Positions 52,571-63,085 of a stretch of 64,000 nucleotides of DNA are shown here, in pieces (position 1 is the stretch's first letter; each line of letters begins with the position of its first letter). The translations under genes and the position numbers were made by a program. The stretch comes from Micrasema longulum (lineage: Eukaryota; Arthropoda; Insecta; Trichoptera; Brachycentridae). The notes under the pieces were generated by a model. That model worked only from the letters and a program-made list of their open reading frames with translations, searched no databases and had not been told where the DNA came from. The stretch lies in assembly GCA_022494885.1 (NCBI GenBank), contig JAGVSM010003417.1, positions 412,090 through 476,089 of the forward strand, given 5' to 3'.

Positions 52571-53236
52571 ATGGAGCATACTAACAACTGGAAAATCGAT
52601 GAATTGCTGACTAAAATGAAAACGTTCGAAGCTTTATTAAAAAAATCAACGACTTCATCAGACGTTCAAAACATCGAAGCTGATTACAAAACGTTTAAGG
52701 TAAGCGTCCTTGATATGCTAAGTAATTTGCAATCACAAAACAAGATTCTTTGCTGTAAATTGGATTGCATTGAACAGAAATCACGTCAAAAAATGGTCAT
52801 CATTCACGGGCTCTCTGAAACAAAAGGCGAAGATACTTCTCTGACAGCTGCTGAATTCTGTGCAAAACAATTAACTATTAAACCTCAAATAAAATTCGCT
52901 TATCGGTTAGGTATCTTCAAGCAAGGGGGCAAAAGGCCTATTGTTGTAAAATTTACATCAAAGTCAAATAAAATCGACGTAATGAAGAACCGGAAAAGAT
53001 TGAAAGGACTTCCATACCTCATAACGGAGTATTTGACGAGGGAAAAGCAGTCCATTTTCAAACAAACTAAAGAACACTTCACAGGCGAAACTATCTGGAC
53101 CCGGGAAGGAATTATCTATATTAAACTTAATGGGAAGATACACAATTTCCAGACTCAAGATGAACTAGATGATCTAAAGGCGGACAACACGACACGAAGG
53201 GAGTTAAGACCGCGTCAACAAAACAAAACACAATAA
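52571..53236 (+). CDS. LINE-A ORF1 protein (RNA-binding, coiled-coil type)
   Basis: An intact 221-codon frame from ATG to TAA. Residues ~10-70 are heptad-like and probably form a coiled coil for multimerisation. Residues 73-130 contain KMVIIHGLSE, KFAYRLGIFKQGGKRPIVVK, the RRM-like fold common to L1-type ORF1 proteins. Residues ~138-195 (KNRKRLKGLPYLITEYLTRE, GETIWTREGIIYIKLNGK) match the C-terminal domain of the same proteins (RR.LKG..I.I.E.LT, ..WT..G.I..K). The C-terminus is basic. ORF1 proteins bind the element RNA and act as chaperones in the retrotransposition particle. No disabling lesion is visible. ORF2 follows only after ~1 kb, unusually far. Confidence 0.85.
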   Translation: MEHTNNWKIDELLTKMKTFEALLKKSTTSSDVQNIEADYKTFKVSVLDMLSNLQSQNKILCCKLDCIEQKSRQKMVIIHGLSETKGEDTSLTAAEFCAKQLTIKPQIKFAYRLGIFKQGGKRPIVVKFTSKSNKIDVMKNRKRLKGLPYLITEYLTREKQSIFKQTKEHFTGETIWTREGIIYIKLNGKIHNFQTQDELDDLKADNTTRRELRPRQQNKTQ

Positions 53237-54274
53237 TCTGGACTATTTTTTAGATTGAGCAGTTATTTTACCATTATCATGTCACTTATTTTCTAACTCC
53301 TCTTGTTAAATGATGTTTCAAGGTTATGTCTAGGTTTTGACAATTGTCATTCCTCCAAAGAAAGTATTTTTAAAGAATACTCTTTACTAGACAATCCACT
53401 ACGATCATGGTATAACAAGCTTTGCTCTAAAGCCATTTTACACTCTTAATTCATTACATTCGTGTCCTTTAGTTACGCCTTTGTTGTTTTTTATTTCTTT
53501 TCCTTTAAAATGATATATTATTCATGATTATACAAACTTGTTATAGCGCTACATTATCTATCTGCAAATTTGACAGCGCGGCTGCCTGCGTATAGTCGCC
53601 TCTAGCGAATTATAATATTACTAATTTACTACCAAGTTGCCATGTATAGATATTTTGTTTGTATAGTAAATGAATTATTAAATTCCTTAATGTTATCTAT
53701 GGTCAGCCTATAGAATATTTTTATTATGCTATTTTATAGGTGCTGTGGGCAATATTGGATATTGGGATGTATAATAATAATAATATACATTATATTCATT
53801 GAATGCTGGCACAATTTCATAGTGTTTTTAGCAAAACACAAAGTATTACCGCTAACTGTATTGCTTTCATTACTTGTTGGCGTTGTTCAACTTAATGTGA
53901 GAAACCTATCATTTGTAATGTTTTATACGATTTATTTAATACGAGAAACATACTTTTTTAAAGAATTTTTTTTTTTTTTTTTTAAATAGATGTTCTCAAT
54001 TTTTTACATGTATCTGCGAAAGTATTTTATTATATATAAGTTTACTAATTCTTGATAACACTTGTACTTATGGTAGATATGTTTTTTACTTTTATTTATT
54101 ATAACCTAATGTAAATTGTATGATTGCATTATTGCGCCTATGCTATTTATTCTTTGTTAAACTTAATTAAGCGGTTGTCACCCCGTTTTACTCATTTTTA
54201 AAAATCCTGTTTTCTTTTTTTTCTATTTTGTTATTTAATTTTACCTAGTGATTAGTTATAATTATACATTTACT
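53237..54274 (+). other. Inter-ORF spacer of LINE-A
   Basis: 1,038 bp, AT-rich. Holds an 87-codon hydrophobic frame (53726-53989) with IIIIIYIIFIE and LLSLLVGVVQL segments and no recognised family. A pyrimidine-rich tract ending in CCTAG lies at ~54205-54248, just before the ORF2 ATG, and could serve as a splice acceptor or simply be chance. No inserted SINE or LINE was recognised inside. Confidence 0.5.
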
Positions 54275-56737
54275 ATGTCCTCATCTGAAGAGTCCTTTCA
54301 TTCTCTTCCTGATTCCATTCCTTCTTCACCTCTTTCCTTCTACCATTCAGAAATCTCTGATTTATCTGACATACACAATTCTTCTGATGACATGTTGGTT
54401 CACGATATTTTGGCTTCCAATTTCTCACGTTTCCCTAAAAACTTCCACGTGTGTCATATTAATGCACAGAGTATTACCTCCCATTATTCTGACCTTCTAG
54501 CAACATTTTCTGATTTATCCACACACGCCATTTTGATAAGTGAATCCTGGTTAAAACCATCCCTTCTCTCCACGTTGTATCCATTACCGGGTTACCATCT
54601 TATACGTAACGATCGTATAAATAGAGTCGGAGGGGGGGTTGGAATTTACTTACGCGCTGATATTGGGTATTCTATCATCACAAAATCTCTTTCTTCTTCA
54701 CAAGGTTTTCCAGAGTATTTATTTATAAAAGTTAACTTTAAGTTTAACAATCTTCTGCTCGGTGTAGTGTATTGTCCCCCCAATATTAATTATTTCTCAG
54801 AGGTTGAGATACTGCTGGAATCGCTTTCCTTACAATCCGATCATACCATAATCATGGGTGACTTTAACACTTGTCTTCTCAAGGGAGACTACAGAAGCAA
54901 ACAGCTCGAGGAAATAGCGAAATCAGTTAACCTCTCTATACTCCCTCTTAAACCAACACATCACACTGAATCTTCCCATACACTTCTTGATCTTATTTTT
55001 ACTACCTTCCCTCATAATATCAATAATTACGGCCAACTGACTGCTTCCGGATTTTCAAATCACGACCTCCTCTATTTAAGCTATAAAATAAACTGTCCAC
55101 GATATCACAAAAAAACTTTACATCTTAGAAATGTTCGTAATATTAACAAAGAACAATTTGAGAATGACGCCTCTAACATAGACTGGAAGGAGATATACGA
55201 AACGGACAATCTCGATATAAAAGTCAACTCTTTAAACAGTACTATCATTGGCTTGTTTAATACCCACGCCCCTTTAAGACAAGTGAAACTGAAATATCCC
55301 CCAGCTCCCTGGCTTACCAATGAAATTTTAAAATTGATGGCAAAACGCGACAAAGCTAAATCAAAACTAAAATTAATCAATTCTGTCCTTGGCTGGGAAA
55401 AGTTCCGAACACTCAGAAATCGTTGTAACCAACTATGTCGGAATGCTAAAAGAAGACATATTAAAGATTCACTTAATAATCTTTCTTCCGCACGTTCTTG
55501 GAACTTCCTCCATTCACTCGGGGTGGGCAAAGCTATTTCCTCTGTTGATAAAGGTAGTTCGCTGAACCTTAACGAACTAAACTTGCATTTTTCTACCCCT
55601 CCGGTGGTGATTGACGAAGCTTTAAAACGCTCTTTGTTACATGATATGAACAATACACAAAATTCTAATGTCCCTCAAATTCGTTTCTCCGTCGTCAATG
55701 AATCAGAAGTATCGCGCATTCTGCTTTCTATCATCAAAACTAAATCCTTCGGCAGCGATGAATTGAGTTTGTCGATAATTCATATGACTTTGCCTTTTAC
55801 TTTATCTATTATTACTCATATTATTAATTTTTCCCTCACATCTGGTTACTTTCCAACCCAATGGAAATCGGTTTTCGTTATTCCACTTCCTAAAAATGGC
55901 TCCCCAGCATCCAAAAAAGATTATAGACCCATCTCCATTTTGCCTATCTTTTCCAAAGTTATTGAACGAATAGCTTACAAACCAATTAACTGTTATCTGA
56001 CACTTCATAATCAACTTGATCCTCTGCAATCTGGTTTTCGGGCTGGACACAGCACTACTACCGTCTTAGTTAAAATAACTGACGACATTAGAAAAGCAAT
56101 GAATGATAAACGTCTAACGCTTTTGGTCCTACTTGATTTTAGTAGTGCTTTTAATTCTGTTGATTTTGACCTGCTTCTCGCTAGACTTAAGTCCTTAAAT
56201 CTATCTTCATCCGTGATAAATTGGTTTTCAACATATTTACGTGGCCGTCGTCAATGCGTTAAAATGGCAGATGTCTTTTCAGATTGGATTGATCTTACCG
56301 CCGGTGTGCCACAAGGGGGGGTACTTTCTCCACTTTTATTTTCCCTTTTTATCAATCCAATAACAAAAAACCTCCCCTGTTTGTACCATTTATATGCCGA
56401 TGATTTGCAATTGTATATTCATTTCGAGCCCGTCGACATTGTTGAAACACATAGAGTAATGTCACTTGCACTCGACCATATTACTTTATGGACAAAAAAA
56501 CATGGACTTCTCATAAATCCAACAAAAACCCAAATTGTATTTGTTGGTAGTAAACAAATGTATTCAAAAGTGAATTTTTCCACACTTCCTCTTTTCAAAA
56601 TAGATGGTACAGAAATTCCATTCATGACTTCAGTCAAAAACTTAGGTATTATCATTCATAAGCATTTAGAGTGGCACGATCAGGTTAACGAAGTTAGTCG
56701 TAAACTTTATAGCAGTTATCACTCACTTAAAAGATAA
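54275..56737 (+). CDS. LINE-A ORF2: APE endonuclease and reverse transcriptase
   Basis: The ATG at 54275 opens an 820-codon frame. Residues ~58-270 form the apurinic-type endonuclease that nicks target DNA: HINAQS (62-67), SESW (89-92), GGGVGIYL, VVYCPP (165-169), GDFN (195-198) and SNHD (261-264). Residues ~525-760 form the reverse transcriptase: SGYFPTQWKSVFVIPLPKNG, YRPISILPIFSKVIERI, QSGFRAGHST, LLDFSSAFN with catalytic Asp 621, AGVPQGGVLSPLLFSLFI (676-693) and YADD (707-710). LKNLGIIIHKHLEWHDQV-type sequence starts the C-terminal domain. The frame closes at TAA 56735-56737 after SLKR, where relatives continue; TTA to TAA would explain it. All catalytic motifs are present. Confidence 0.92.
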   Translation: MSSSEESFHSLPDSIPSSPLSFYHSEISDLSDIHNSSDDMLVHDILASNFSRFPKNFHVCHINAQSITSHYSDLLATFSDLSTHAILISESWLKPSLLSTLYPLPGYHLIRNDRINRVGGGVGIYLRADIGYSIITKSLSSSQGFPEYLFIKVNFKFNNLLLGVVYCPPNINYFSEVEILLESLSLQSDHTIIMGDFNTCLLKGDYRSKQLEEIAKSVNLSILPLKPTHHTESSHTLLDLIFTTFPHNINNYGQLTASGFSNHDLLYLSYKINCPRYHKKTLHLRNVRNINKEQFENDASNIDWKEIYETDNLDIKVNSLNSTIIGLFNTHAPLRQVKLKYPPAPWLTNEILKLMAKRDKAKSKLKLINSVLGWEKFRTLRNRCNQLCRNAKRRHIKDSLNNLSSARSWNFLHSLGVGKAISSVDKGSSLNLNELNLHFSTPPVVIDEALKRSLLHDMNNTQNSNVPQIRFSVVNESEVSRILLSIIKTKSFGSDELSLSIIHMTLPFTLSIITHIINFSLTSGYFPTQWKSVFVIPLPKNGSPASKKDYRPISILPIFSKVIERIAYKPINCYLTLHNQLDPLQSGFRAGHSTTTVLVKITDDIRKAMNDKRLTLLVLLDFSSAFNSVDFDLLLARLKSLNLSSSVINWFSTYLRGRRQCVKMADVFSDWIDLTAGVPQGGVLSPLLFSLFINPITKNLPCLYHLYADDLQLYIHFEPVDIVETHRVMSLALDHITLWTKKHGLLINPTKTQIVFVGSKQMYSKVNFSTLPLFKIDGTEIPFMTSVKNLGIIIHKHLEWHDQVNEVSRKLYSSYHSLKR

Positions 56738-57239
56738 CAGAATTTCTTGCCAATTAATGTCAAGCAAACATTAGTTTCGAACTTACTTCTTCCACTCCTT
56801 GACTACGCGGATGTATGTTATCCAGATGCTAACTCTGAATTGCTTGATAAGTTAGAACGATTGCAGAATATTTGTATTCGTTATATCTTTAATCTTTGCA
56901 AATTTGACCACATAACTGAGTATCGCACGCAACTACACTGGCTCAGTATCAGGCATAGAAGAAACATTCACATTCTATCACTTCTTCACAATATTTTAAA
57001 TAATCCCACTTCGCCTGTTTATCTGAGAGAGCTCATCCAACCTCTTTCACAACACGGACTATCTCTTCGTTCTAGTAACGAGAGAACCCCTTTAATACCC
57101 TGTCATCGCTCTAATTTTTTGCCTCCTCTTTCACAGTAGTAGCCGCTCGATTGTGGAATAATCTACCAACTAATGTTAGAGACGCCCCTTCTTTATTTAC
57201 ATTTAAGTCGAGATTGAAATGTCACTATCTAAATATTTG
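56738..57239 (+). pseudogene. LINE-A ORF2 C-terminal part beyond the premature stop
   Basis: In the same frame after the TAA: QNFLPINVKQTLVSNLLLPL, LDYADVCYPDANSELLDKLE, RLQNICIRYIFNLCKFDHIT, up to ~57110. There the sister copy (4135-4165) has one more base; the 1-bp deletion here shifts the frame into TAGTAG. In the corrected frame VVAARLW would follow to a stop near 57239. This C-terminal domain is typical of CR1/jockey-like proteins. Confidence 0.85.
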
Positions 57240-57480
57240 AATTGTTCCTTTATCCTTCTTCTTTCCTTCCCATGTGTTATTTTTTTTTTATACATATATT
57301 TATTTTTGTTAATCTTTGCTTTTAATTTTTGTATAAAATTGTAAGATTCAATATGTCCATGTATTTATAATTTTCTCAAACTGAACGGTTTGGGTAGGTA
57401 GGAAGAAATTGCCTTAAGGCAATATGCCCGCCCTTATATGTATATTTATTGTATATGTATATAAAGTGTCAATAAAAATA

Positions 57481-58441
57481 CTTTTTGGTACCCACTATCT
57501 CTAGACTAGACAAGACAAAACTAGTGTAGTCCAGTCCAAAAGGTTTTCAGTGGGACTTAATATTTAAAAACCTGGTTATAAAATGCATATTATTTATATA
57601 TGTATTTGTTCCTTTTCAATTAACGTATGAATTTTTTTACGTTAAAGATAATGTTGTCTCACGTGTTCCGTGCCAAGGGAGATATATTATATAATTTTAA
57701 AACATGCCTTTATAAACATAACTAAACCTTAATCTCAAATACAAATTAAACATTATTAAAACACACATAACTAACAAATAAAAACATCGTTCTACCTAAG
57801 TAAAATACATTTATTAATAACCTTTTAACGTTTTTTCCATAAAGTACTGAAGAAGCATTCTTAAATGGGTCCTTTTATTTATTTGATGATCTTACATATT
57901 ATCAATACTCTTTGAGAGATTTTTTAACCAACATAGAATAACGCTATTGTTTGTTCTCTAAAGTAATATATAATTCGGAGAACAACCTGGGATCCCTTAG
58001 TTTTAATTACTTTGTATATTATGGATGAACAAAATGATCTTCAATCAATTTGTAGTCACATAACTTGTTTTACCGGCAAGACAACAATATTAAAAATATA
58101 CACCTTCGATCATATATTTTGCCTCCCGGATTTCCGGAACATTTTATTGTGCCCACGTAAAAGGGTATAATATACCATTTAATCGAAAAAAATAAAAAAC
58201 CGTTTTAAATAAACGATAAATTGGATATGAAGTAACGAGGTTCTATTAAAAATCATTGAATTTTGTGAAATGAGCAGTGTTTTATTAAATTAAAACAAGA
58301 AAGTTGACTTACATAGATTAAAGAACTCAATCGAGCTTTGCCTTTGGTTTTAATTTGATTACTCTAAAAACAACAAAATCTAGTACAAAATGCCTTCTAC
58401 GTGGGCATAATTCATTTGTACGGTATATTCACATAATTTTT
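57481..58441. other. Mostly unassigned, AT-rich
   Basis: 57640-57680 (minus strand TCTCCCTTGGCACGGAACAC) resembles the CTCGGCACGGG LINE 3' motif, suggesting a decayed minus-strand LINE. The rest is unassigned. Confidence 0.35.
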
Positions 58442-58705
58442 GTCAGCCTCGTGGTTTAGTAATCAGTGCGCTGGCCTACCATGTAAGAAGTCTCGGGTTT
58501 GATTCCCAACATGGTTGACATGAAATATTTATATAATAAGTGTTTTGGCACTAGAGTATTTCGTAGTCCCTGGAATAAAACCGATCATTTTACTTTCATG
58601 TAACAAAAATTATCAAGATACACTGCGATTGGGGTACCAGTGCAGTGCCCTATGCTACATCACGTGTGGAAAGGAAATGATAATGATGATGATTCTTATG
58701 TTTAT
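58442..58705 (+). mobile_element. SINE4, tRNA head and body
   Basis: Head CAGCCTCGTGGTTTAGTAAT, CAGTGCGCTGGCCTACCATG, TCTCGGGTTTGATTCCCAAC; body TATTTCGTAGTCCCTGGAAT, TATCAAGATACACTGCGATT, GGTACCAGTGCAGTGCCCTA and a GATAATGATGATGATT end. Most complete copy of this family here. Confidence 0.8.
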
Positions 58706-60639
58706 TTTTACATCTGAGCCCATTATATAGTAAACAATTTCGAGATATTGTTTGTGCATTTTACAGTCAACAGAATGCGTACCATCCATCATCAGCTTCC
58801 AATTTCAAACACTCAGAGTAAATTCATTTTTTTCCTTAGTGTGCACGCCTCAACTCATGCAATGAAGAACTCCAGAGATTTCAATTAGATGGTTCTGTTC
58901 TTTTTAGTATGGACCAATTTTTGCTTTGCCATCCTATTTGTGTAATATTGAGAAACCCCATGTAAACAAAGTATTTCTAAGAAGTCTACGAAAAACCGAA
59001 TGTAGACTTTTTTGAATGCATCATTTTTTTCCATTACGATTTCATTTTAAAAAAAGAGAATTATGGTATAAAAAAATTAGACAGCAGAAAAAATTTTATA
59101 TTTCTGAAAATAATTTTAAAGACACTTGACATATGGTATTTAGGTTTTGACTTACAGGTTAAGTTGCTAAAAACGAAAATTTCATGATTCTTTTAATTTT
59201 TGCGAGCAGTCATATTTTTTATAATGAATGCACTTTAGATACAGTAGAACCTTAAACTGTTTTTTTGAAAATGAACCATATTGGTTGTATTAATAAAGTG
59301 TATTTTTTGTTAAATTTAATATTTATTTATAAAACTTCATACTTAACCATGTAATAATATGCATAAAGACAAATACATAGGAGAAATGGCTCATTGCTCA
59401 AATTAATTTTGGTTTAACTTGACCAAGGAATTACATTGATATTTTCATCGAAATCGTTGAAAAAAATATGATAAAACACTCTTTTTGATCCTTTTAACTT
59501 TGCTTTTCGAAATTAAATTGGATCTGAATTATTCAATAATTACGAAAATATATTTTCAGGCATTTCATAATCAAATCCAGTAATGTCTACAAATGTTCAG
59601 ATAAAATTTACTCATTATTATTAAAGATTGTACTTTGTAAATCGGATATTTTCATTCAAACAATATTTTATTGTCAGGCATATTTATTTTATCGAAATTT
59701 CATAGAAAGCAAAATCACAATCCTTTGATTAACAAATTATTCTGTGATTTCTATGGAGTTATTGAAGCAATGAATGTCATATATGTATGGGAATAGAGAT
59801 TCATAGATTCAATTAAAGCGTGTAATTAAAATCATGAATCTAACATCAAAGCAAACGGAGCCATTATGGCTTACGGTTGTTGATATGCTAGGTTGGTACT
59901 ATTATTTACTAAGAATTCCATCTTCTTAGTCACGTAACGTATCGTATAGAGAATATTATACCCTTTACGAAATAAACGTACTTCACAGGCTGTTCTATTT
60001 CAAATTTCAAATGTGGACTTTTTTTCATTGCGTAATACAAATATATTTTTAAAACGTTTATTGAACCAAATTTATTTAATAATATTAATACTCTCAAATT
60101 GCTACAAATATAAGGTTTATTTTTTATTTTCAATTAAATATACCTACCGCCCCACGTGCGGGATGATTTACTAATATTTTTTTTTTTTACAAAATCAAAC
60201 GGTCACTTGTTCTTAATATTAACTCTTAGACTGTGGTTAACAGTTCCTTTTGCGCGCGGTGATGAAACATCGTGTTTCTACAAGCAAAAGACGCAAAATG
60301 GTAAAATTCAGACGTTTGAAGAAAAAAAAACATTAAACACACTACTTAATTATTATTTTTCCATAATTTATGAAAAAAACTCATTAGCAAGATAAATTAA
60401 AAATTATAAATACGCCAGTCATTTTACATACATGTATCCCCCATCACTTCCAATAACCGACTGAATCTATTTCACACAAAAACTTACCACAGAACAGCGT
60501 CTCTGTCTTTTTTGTTTGAGTCATATCTTCGTGCTCTCTCTTATACAGATTTATTGCTGTATTAGCGGACATTTATTCTTCGCGTAACAAGGATATATTT
60601 TTATTAGTCGAAATTTTAAAACTGAACGTTAATATGTGA
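58706..60639. other. Long unassigned AT-rich stretch
   Basis: No repeat family or coding motif was recognised. Candidate exons of the neurobeachin gene were sought on the minus strand and not found. Confidence 0.4.
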
Positions 60640-61150
60640 GCATTTAGCCACATTATCTCTGCATCTAGTCGTTTGGTTTTAAATGTTGACAGTTATGTTA
60701 CAATTAATTTGGCCCTCAAAATTGACTAATTTCTTTTTCGTAATAAAAATAGGCTTTTAAGAAAAGAAGTGGAATTTAAATAAATCGTAATTAAAGCGAA
60801 AATTTCTAAGTTGATTTTTTTTTGTCTATTTCAATGCGTAGATATGTATATCTTGGGGTACTTTAGCCCTCGATACATACCGATGTACCTACCTCAATAC
60901 TTGAAGATAAGAGGTCAATAGTTTATCTTCGTGATCGCTCGAGAGAATTTATCGTCTACTATGACGTCTTATAGAAGGTATATCACTTTAGAGCGCAGAT
61001 ATGTATACCGTAGCGTACGCGTCCTCTGCGCACATAACGATGTACCTACTTATCTTCATGTTTTGGGACCTGAAGATAAAATGTCGTTAGTGTATCTTCG
61101 TAATCGCTCGACAGAATTTATCTTAAACTACACCGTCATGGTGAAAGTAT
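60640..61150 (-). repeat. Repeat R, inverted copy
   Basis: The reverse complement follows 12478-12985: GACGGTGTAGTTTAAGATAA, CATATCTGCGCTCTAAAGTG, then a second unit, then TAATTACGATTTATTTAAAT and TTTTCTTAAAAGCCTA. Both internal units are present. Confidence 0.7.
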
Positions 61151-61526
61151 GATATGCTTAATTTTTAATTGGAATCGCAGCCCTGAAAAATTATTGGCTT
61201 ATAATAAATCCCATTAGGATTTGTTAATAAATTCGAACTAACGTTTATTGACTAAATAAATAAATAATTTATATTGCCGCCATGTATATATAAAAATATC
61301 AATTTATGCTGCAATTGTTGTAAAAATGCAGTACCAAGTGCCCTATGCACAATTGAATGCAGATAAGGGAATGATCATGTTAATGCGTATATTGATAATA
61401 AAACATACTGTAGATATAAAGCTTATAATAAACACGTGTGTTAACAAGGGAGAGTAGATTTGTTAAGACGTCCTGTGAAGGACTAAGCTTATTCTTTGAA
61501 GTGATTTCAACAGTATTAAAGTACCA
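61151..61526. other. Unassigned, with a SINE4 tail fragment
   Basis: 61300-61380 (TTATGCTGCAATTGTTGTAA, GTGCCCTATGCACAATTGAA, AAGGGAATGATCATG) resembles the SINE4 3' end. Nothing else seen. Confidence 0.4.
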
Positions 61527-61675
61527 ATGTTTTGAGTATGTCCAAATGCTTGCAGACTGGCTGGATTTTCTCCCTAGTGAGTTGTTCATATTTAAATTTG
61601 TTGCAACAGAGAAGGGAAACATTTTTGAGGAGGAAATATGGGAGTCTAGGCATTTACAGGGCTTATGACCTGTCA

Positions 61676-61956
61676 TTTATTTTATTAATTTATTCATATT
61701 TTTTGCTTACAAACTATAGTCAACATACATACATACATACATACATACATACATACATACATACATACATTTTACATACATTTTTTTGCACCACAACAGG
61801 CCAGGAGGCCTAATTACAGTAGTGAATTACATCACAGAGTACCCAGGCTTGAGAAAAATCACATTTTAATTTTTGTGTTCTCACCGGGAATCGAACCCGG
61901 AACTTTCCGTGCGTGAGTCAAGCGTCTTGACCACTACACCACGGAGGCCGCCTTGG
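61676..61956 (-). mobile_element. SINE1 inside MITE-M
   Basis: The minus strand reads GGCCTCCGTGGTGTAGTGGT, CCGGGTTCGATTCCCGGTGA, body AGGCCTCCTGGCCTGTTGTG, a (ATGT)n run, then the tail GACTATAGTTTGTAAGCAAA, AAATATGAATAAATTAATAA. The tail equals the 3' end of the LINE at 21001-21050. Confidence 0.9.
61722..61771. repeat. (ACAT)n microsatellite in SINE1
   Basis: About 12 tetranucleotide units, matched in length by the inverted copy at 63760-63809. Confidence 0.95.
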
Positions 61957-62231
61957 TGGTTTAACATTGGCTGGTTTAAGTAACCACTTTACACACTGTG
62001 TAACATTCACCATTCTGCCTATGTTTAAACATCCACATATCATCAACGCTTCCATCTGTTGACTTTTGTGAAGTAGAGGAGCTGAAACCTTTATCATGCG
62101 GATAAGATTAATCCGGCTGAACCAATTCACCTACTAGGCAACGCCTGAAAACAATTTTCCATTTTTGTATACTTCTTCTTTTACCAGGTAGTTTTCTCCA
62201 GCCAGTCTGCAAGCATTTGGACATACTCAAA

Positions 62232-62575
62232 GCATTGTTGAATTAACTTCCTGGTAAAAGACGAAGTATACAAAATTGGAAAATTGTTTTCAGGCGTTGC
62301 CTAGTAGGTGAATTGGTTCAGCCGGATAAATCTCACCCGCATGATAAAGGTTTCAGCTCTTTTACTTCACAAAAGTCAACAGATGGAAACGTTGAAGAAA
62401 TGTGGCTGTTCAAACATAGGCAGAATGGCGATTGTTTTACAGTGTGTAAAGTGGCTACTTAAACCAGCCAATGACAGAACATAAGCCCTGTAAATGCCTA
62501 GGCATAGAGTCTAGACTCCCATATTCCCCTCTCAAAAATGCTTTTCGTCTTTGTTGCAATAAATTAAAGTATTAA
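62232..62575 (-). mobile_element. MITE-M, second copy in opposite orientation
   Basis: GCATTGTTGAATTAACTTCC joins the right terminus of the first copy. Then GGTAAAAGACGAAGTATACA, ATTGGAAAATTGTTTTCAGG, CGTTGCCTAGTAGGTGAATT and the family core follow inverted, to TTTTCGTCTTTGTTGCAATA. Together with 61970-62190 it forms a ~200-bp-arm palindrome centred near 62220. Confidence 0.85.
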
Positions 62576-62667
62576 AGTAAATTTAATACCAACTATAAAT
62601 AATAGCAAACCATTTTCTGTTTAGTTGACATAAATACAAATGCTTTCGAAAATACGTTATAACGAAT

Positions 62668-62865
62668 CGGTAATCGGGTTGTAATCCCGTGGCTAGTGTC
62701 TCGGACTCACGGATCAAAGGTCCGTGGTTCGAATCCCACTCTACCCCAACTTGATTCCCATTTTCTAATAGTGAGTTATTTACAACTCGTTGATAATGGC
62801 CATTTATAATTTTATATTTGCCTAAATTATAAGAGCGCAAATATTTCTTTACAAAAAAAAGTAGT
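62668..62865 (+). mobile_element. SINE2, full-length-looking
   Basis: Head CGGGTTGTAATCCCGTGGCT, CTCGGACTCACGGATCAAAG and GTGGTTCGAATCCCACTCTA; body ACTTGATTCCCATTTTCTAA, GTGAGTTATTTACAACTCG; ends in an A tract at 62850-62860. Confidence 0.88.
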
Positions 62866-62892
62866 TCACGTAAATAATAACGAATACAATAT

Positions 62893-63085
62893 AAAATTTG
62901 AGTTTGTCTAAATGTTTGTAGACAAAAGACTGGACGGGACGCGAGTCGTTAAGATAAACAAATTACAACAGGTATGGAGAATACTTTAAATAAGGGAATA
63001 TGGAAGTCTAGGCATTTACAGGGCTTGTGATCTGTCATTGGCTGGTTTAAGTTGTCACTCTACACACTGCGTATTTTTGCACATT
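62893..63085 (+). mobile_element. MITE-M, left half
   Basis: Terminus TTTGAGTTTGTCTAAATGTT, TGTAGACAAAAGACTGG and core TCTAGGCATTTACAGGGCTT, GGTTTAAGTTGTCACT. Truncated after CACACTGCGTA. Confidence 0.8.

Larger units (their letters stand above)
52490..57480 (+). mobile_element. LINE-A, near full-length non-LTR retrotransposon
   Basis: A ~5-kb CR1/jockey-like element comprising a short 5' leader (~52490-52570), ORF1 (52571-53236), a long inter-ORF spacer, ORF2 (54275 to ~57239, two lesions) and a 3' UTR ending TATAAAGTGTCAATAAAAAT near 57480. The 5' edge is inferred from the end of Repeat R and the leader length. No confident target-site duplication was seen. It is the only element here with both endonuclease and reverse transcriptase domains essentially intact, so it is the youngest LINE in the window. 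Confidence 0.85.
61527..62231 (+). mobile_element. MITE-M with both termini, carrying a SINE1
   Basis: The left terminus TTTGAGTATGTCCAAATGCT, TGCAGACTGG (61533-61562) has its inverted copy at 62202-62230. Between lie the family core, TCTAGGCATTTACAGGGCTT and ACTGTGTAACATTCACCATT, and ATCCGGCTGAACCAATTCAC. A SINE1 interrupts it after GACCTGTCATT (61675). Without the SINE the element is ~420 bp with ~30-bp terminal inverted repeats and no transposase frame, hence non-autonomous. Confidence 0.85.

Noticed and set aside
53726..53989. 87-codon hydrophobic frame in the LINE-A spacer as a third ORF
   Set aside because: No known LINE protein matches and the AT-rich composition alone can produce it; kept only as part of the spacer observation.
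55105..55653. 182-codon minus-strand frame
   Set aside because: Shadow of LINE-A ORF2.
61532..61813. 93-codon frame present identically at 61532 (+) and 63999-63718 (-)
   Set aside because: It spans MITE-M, a SINE tail and the ACAT microsatellite; the repetition comes from the duplicated element, not from a gene.
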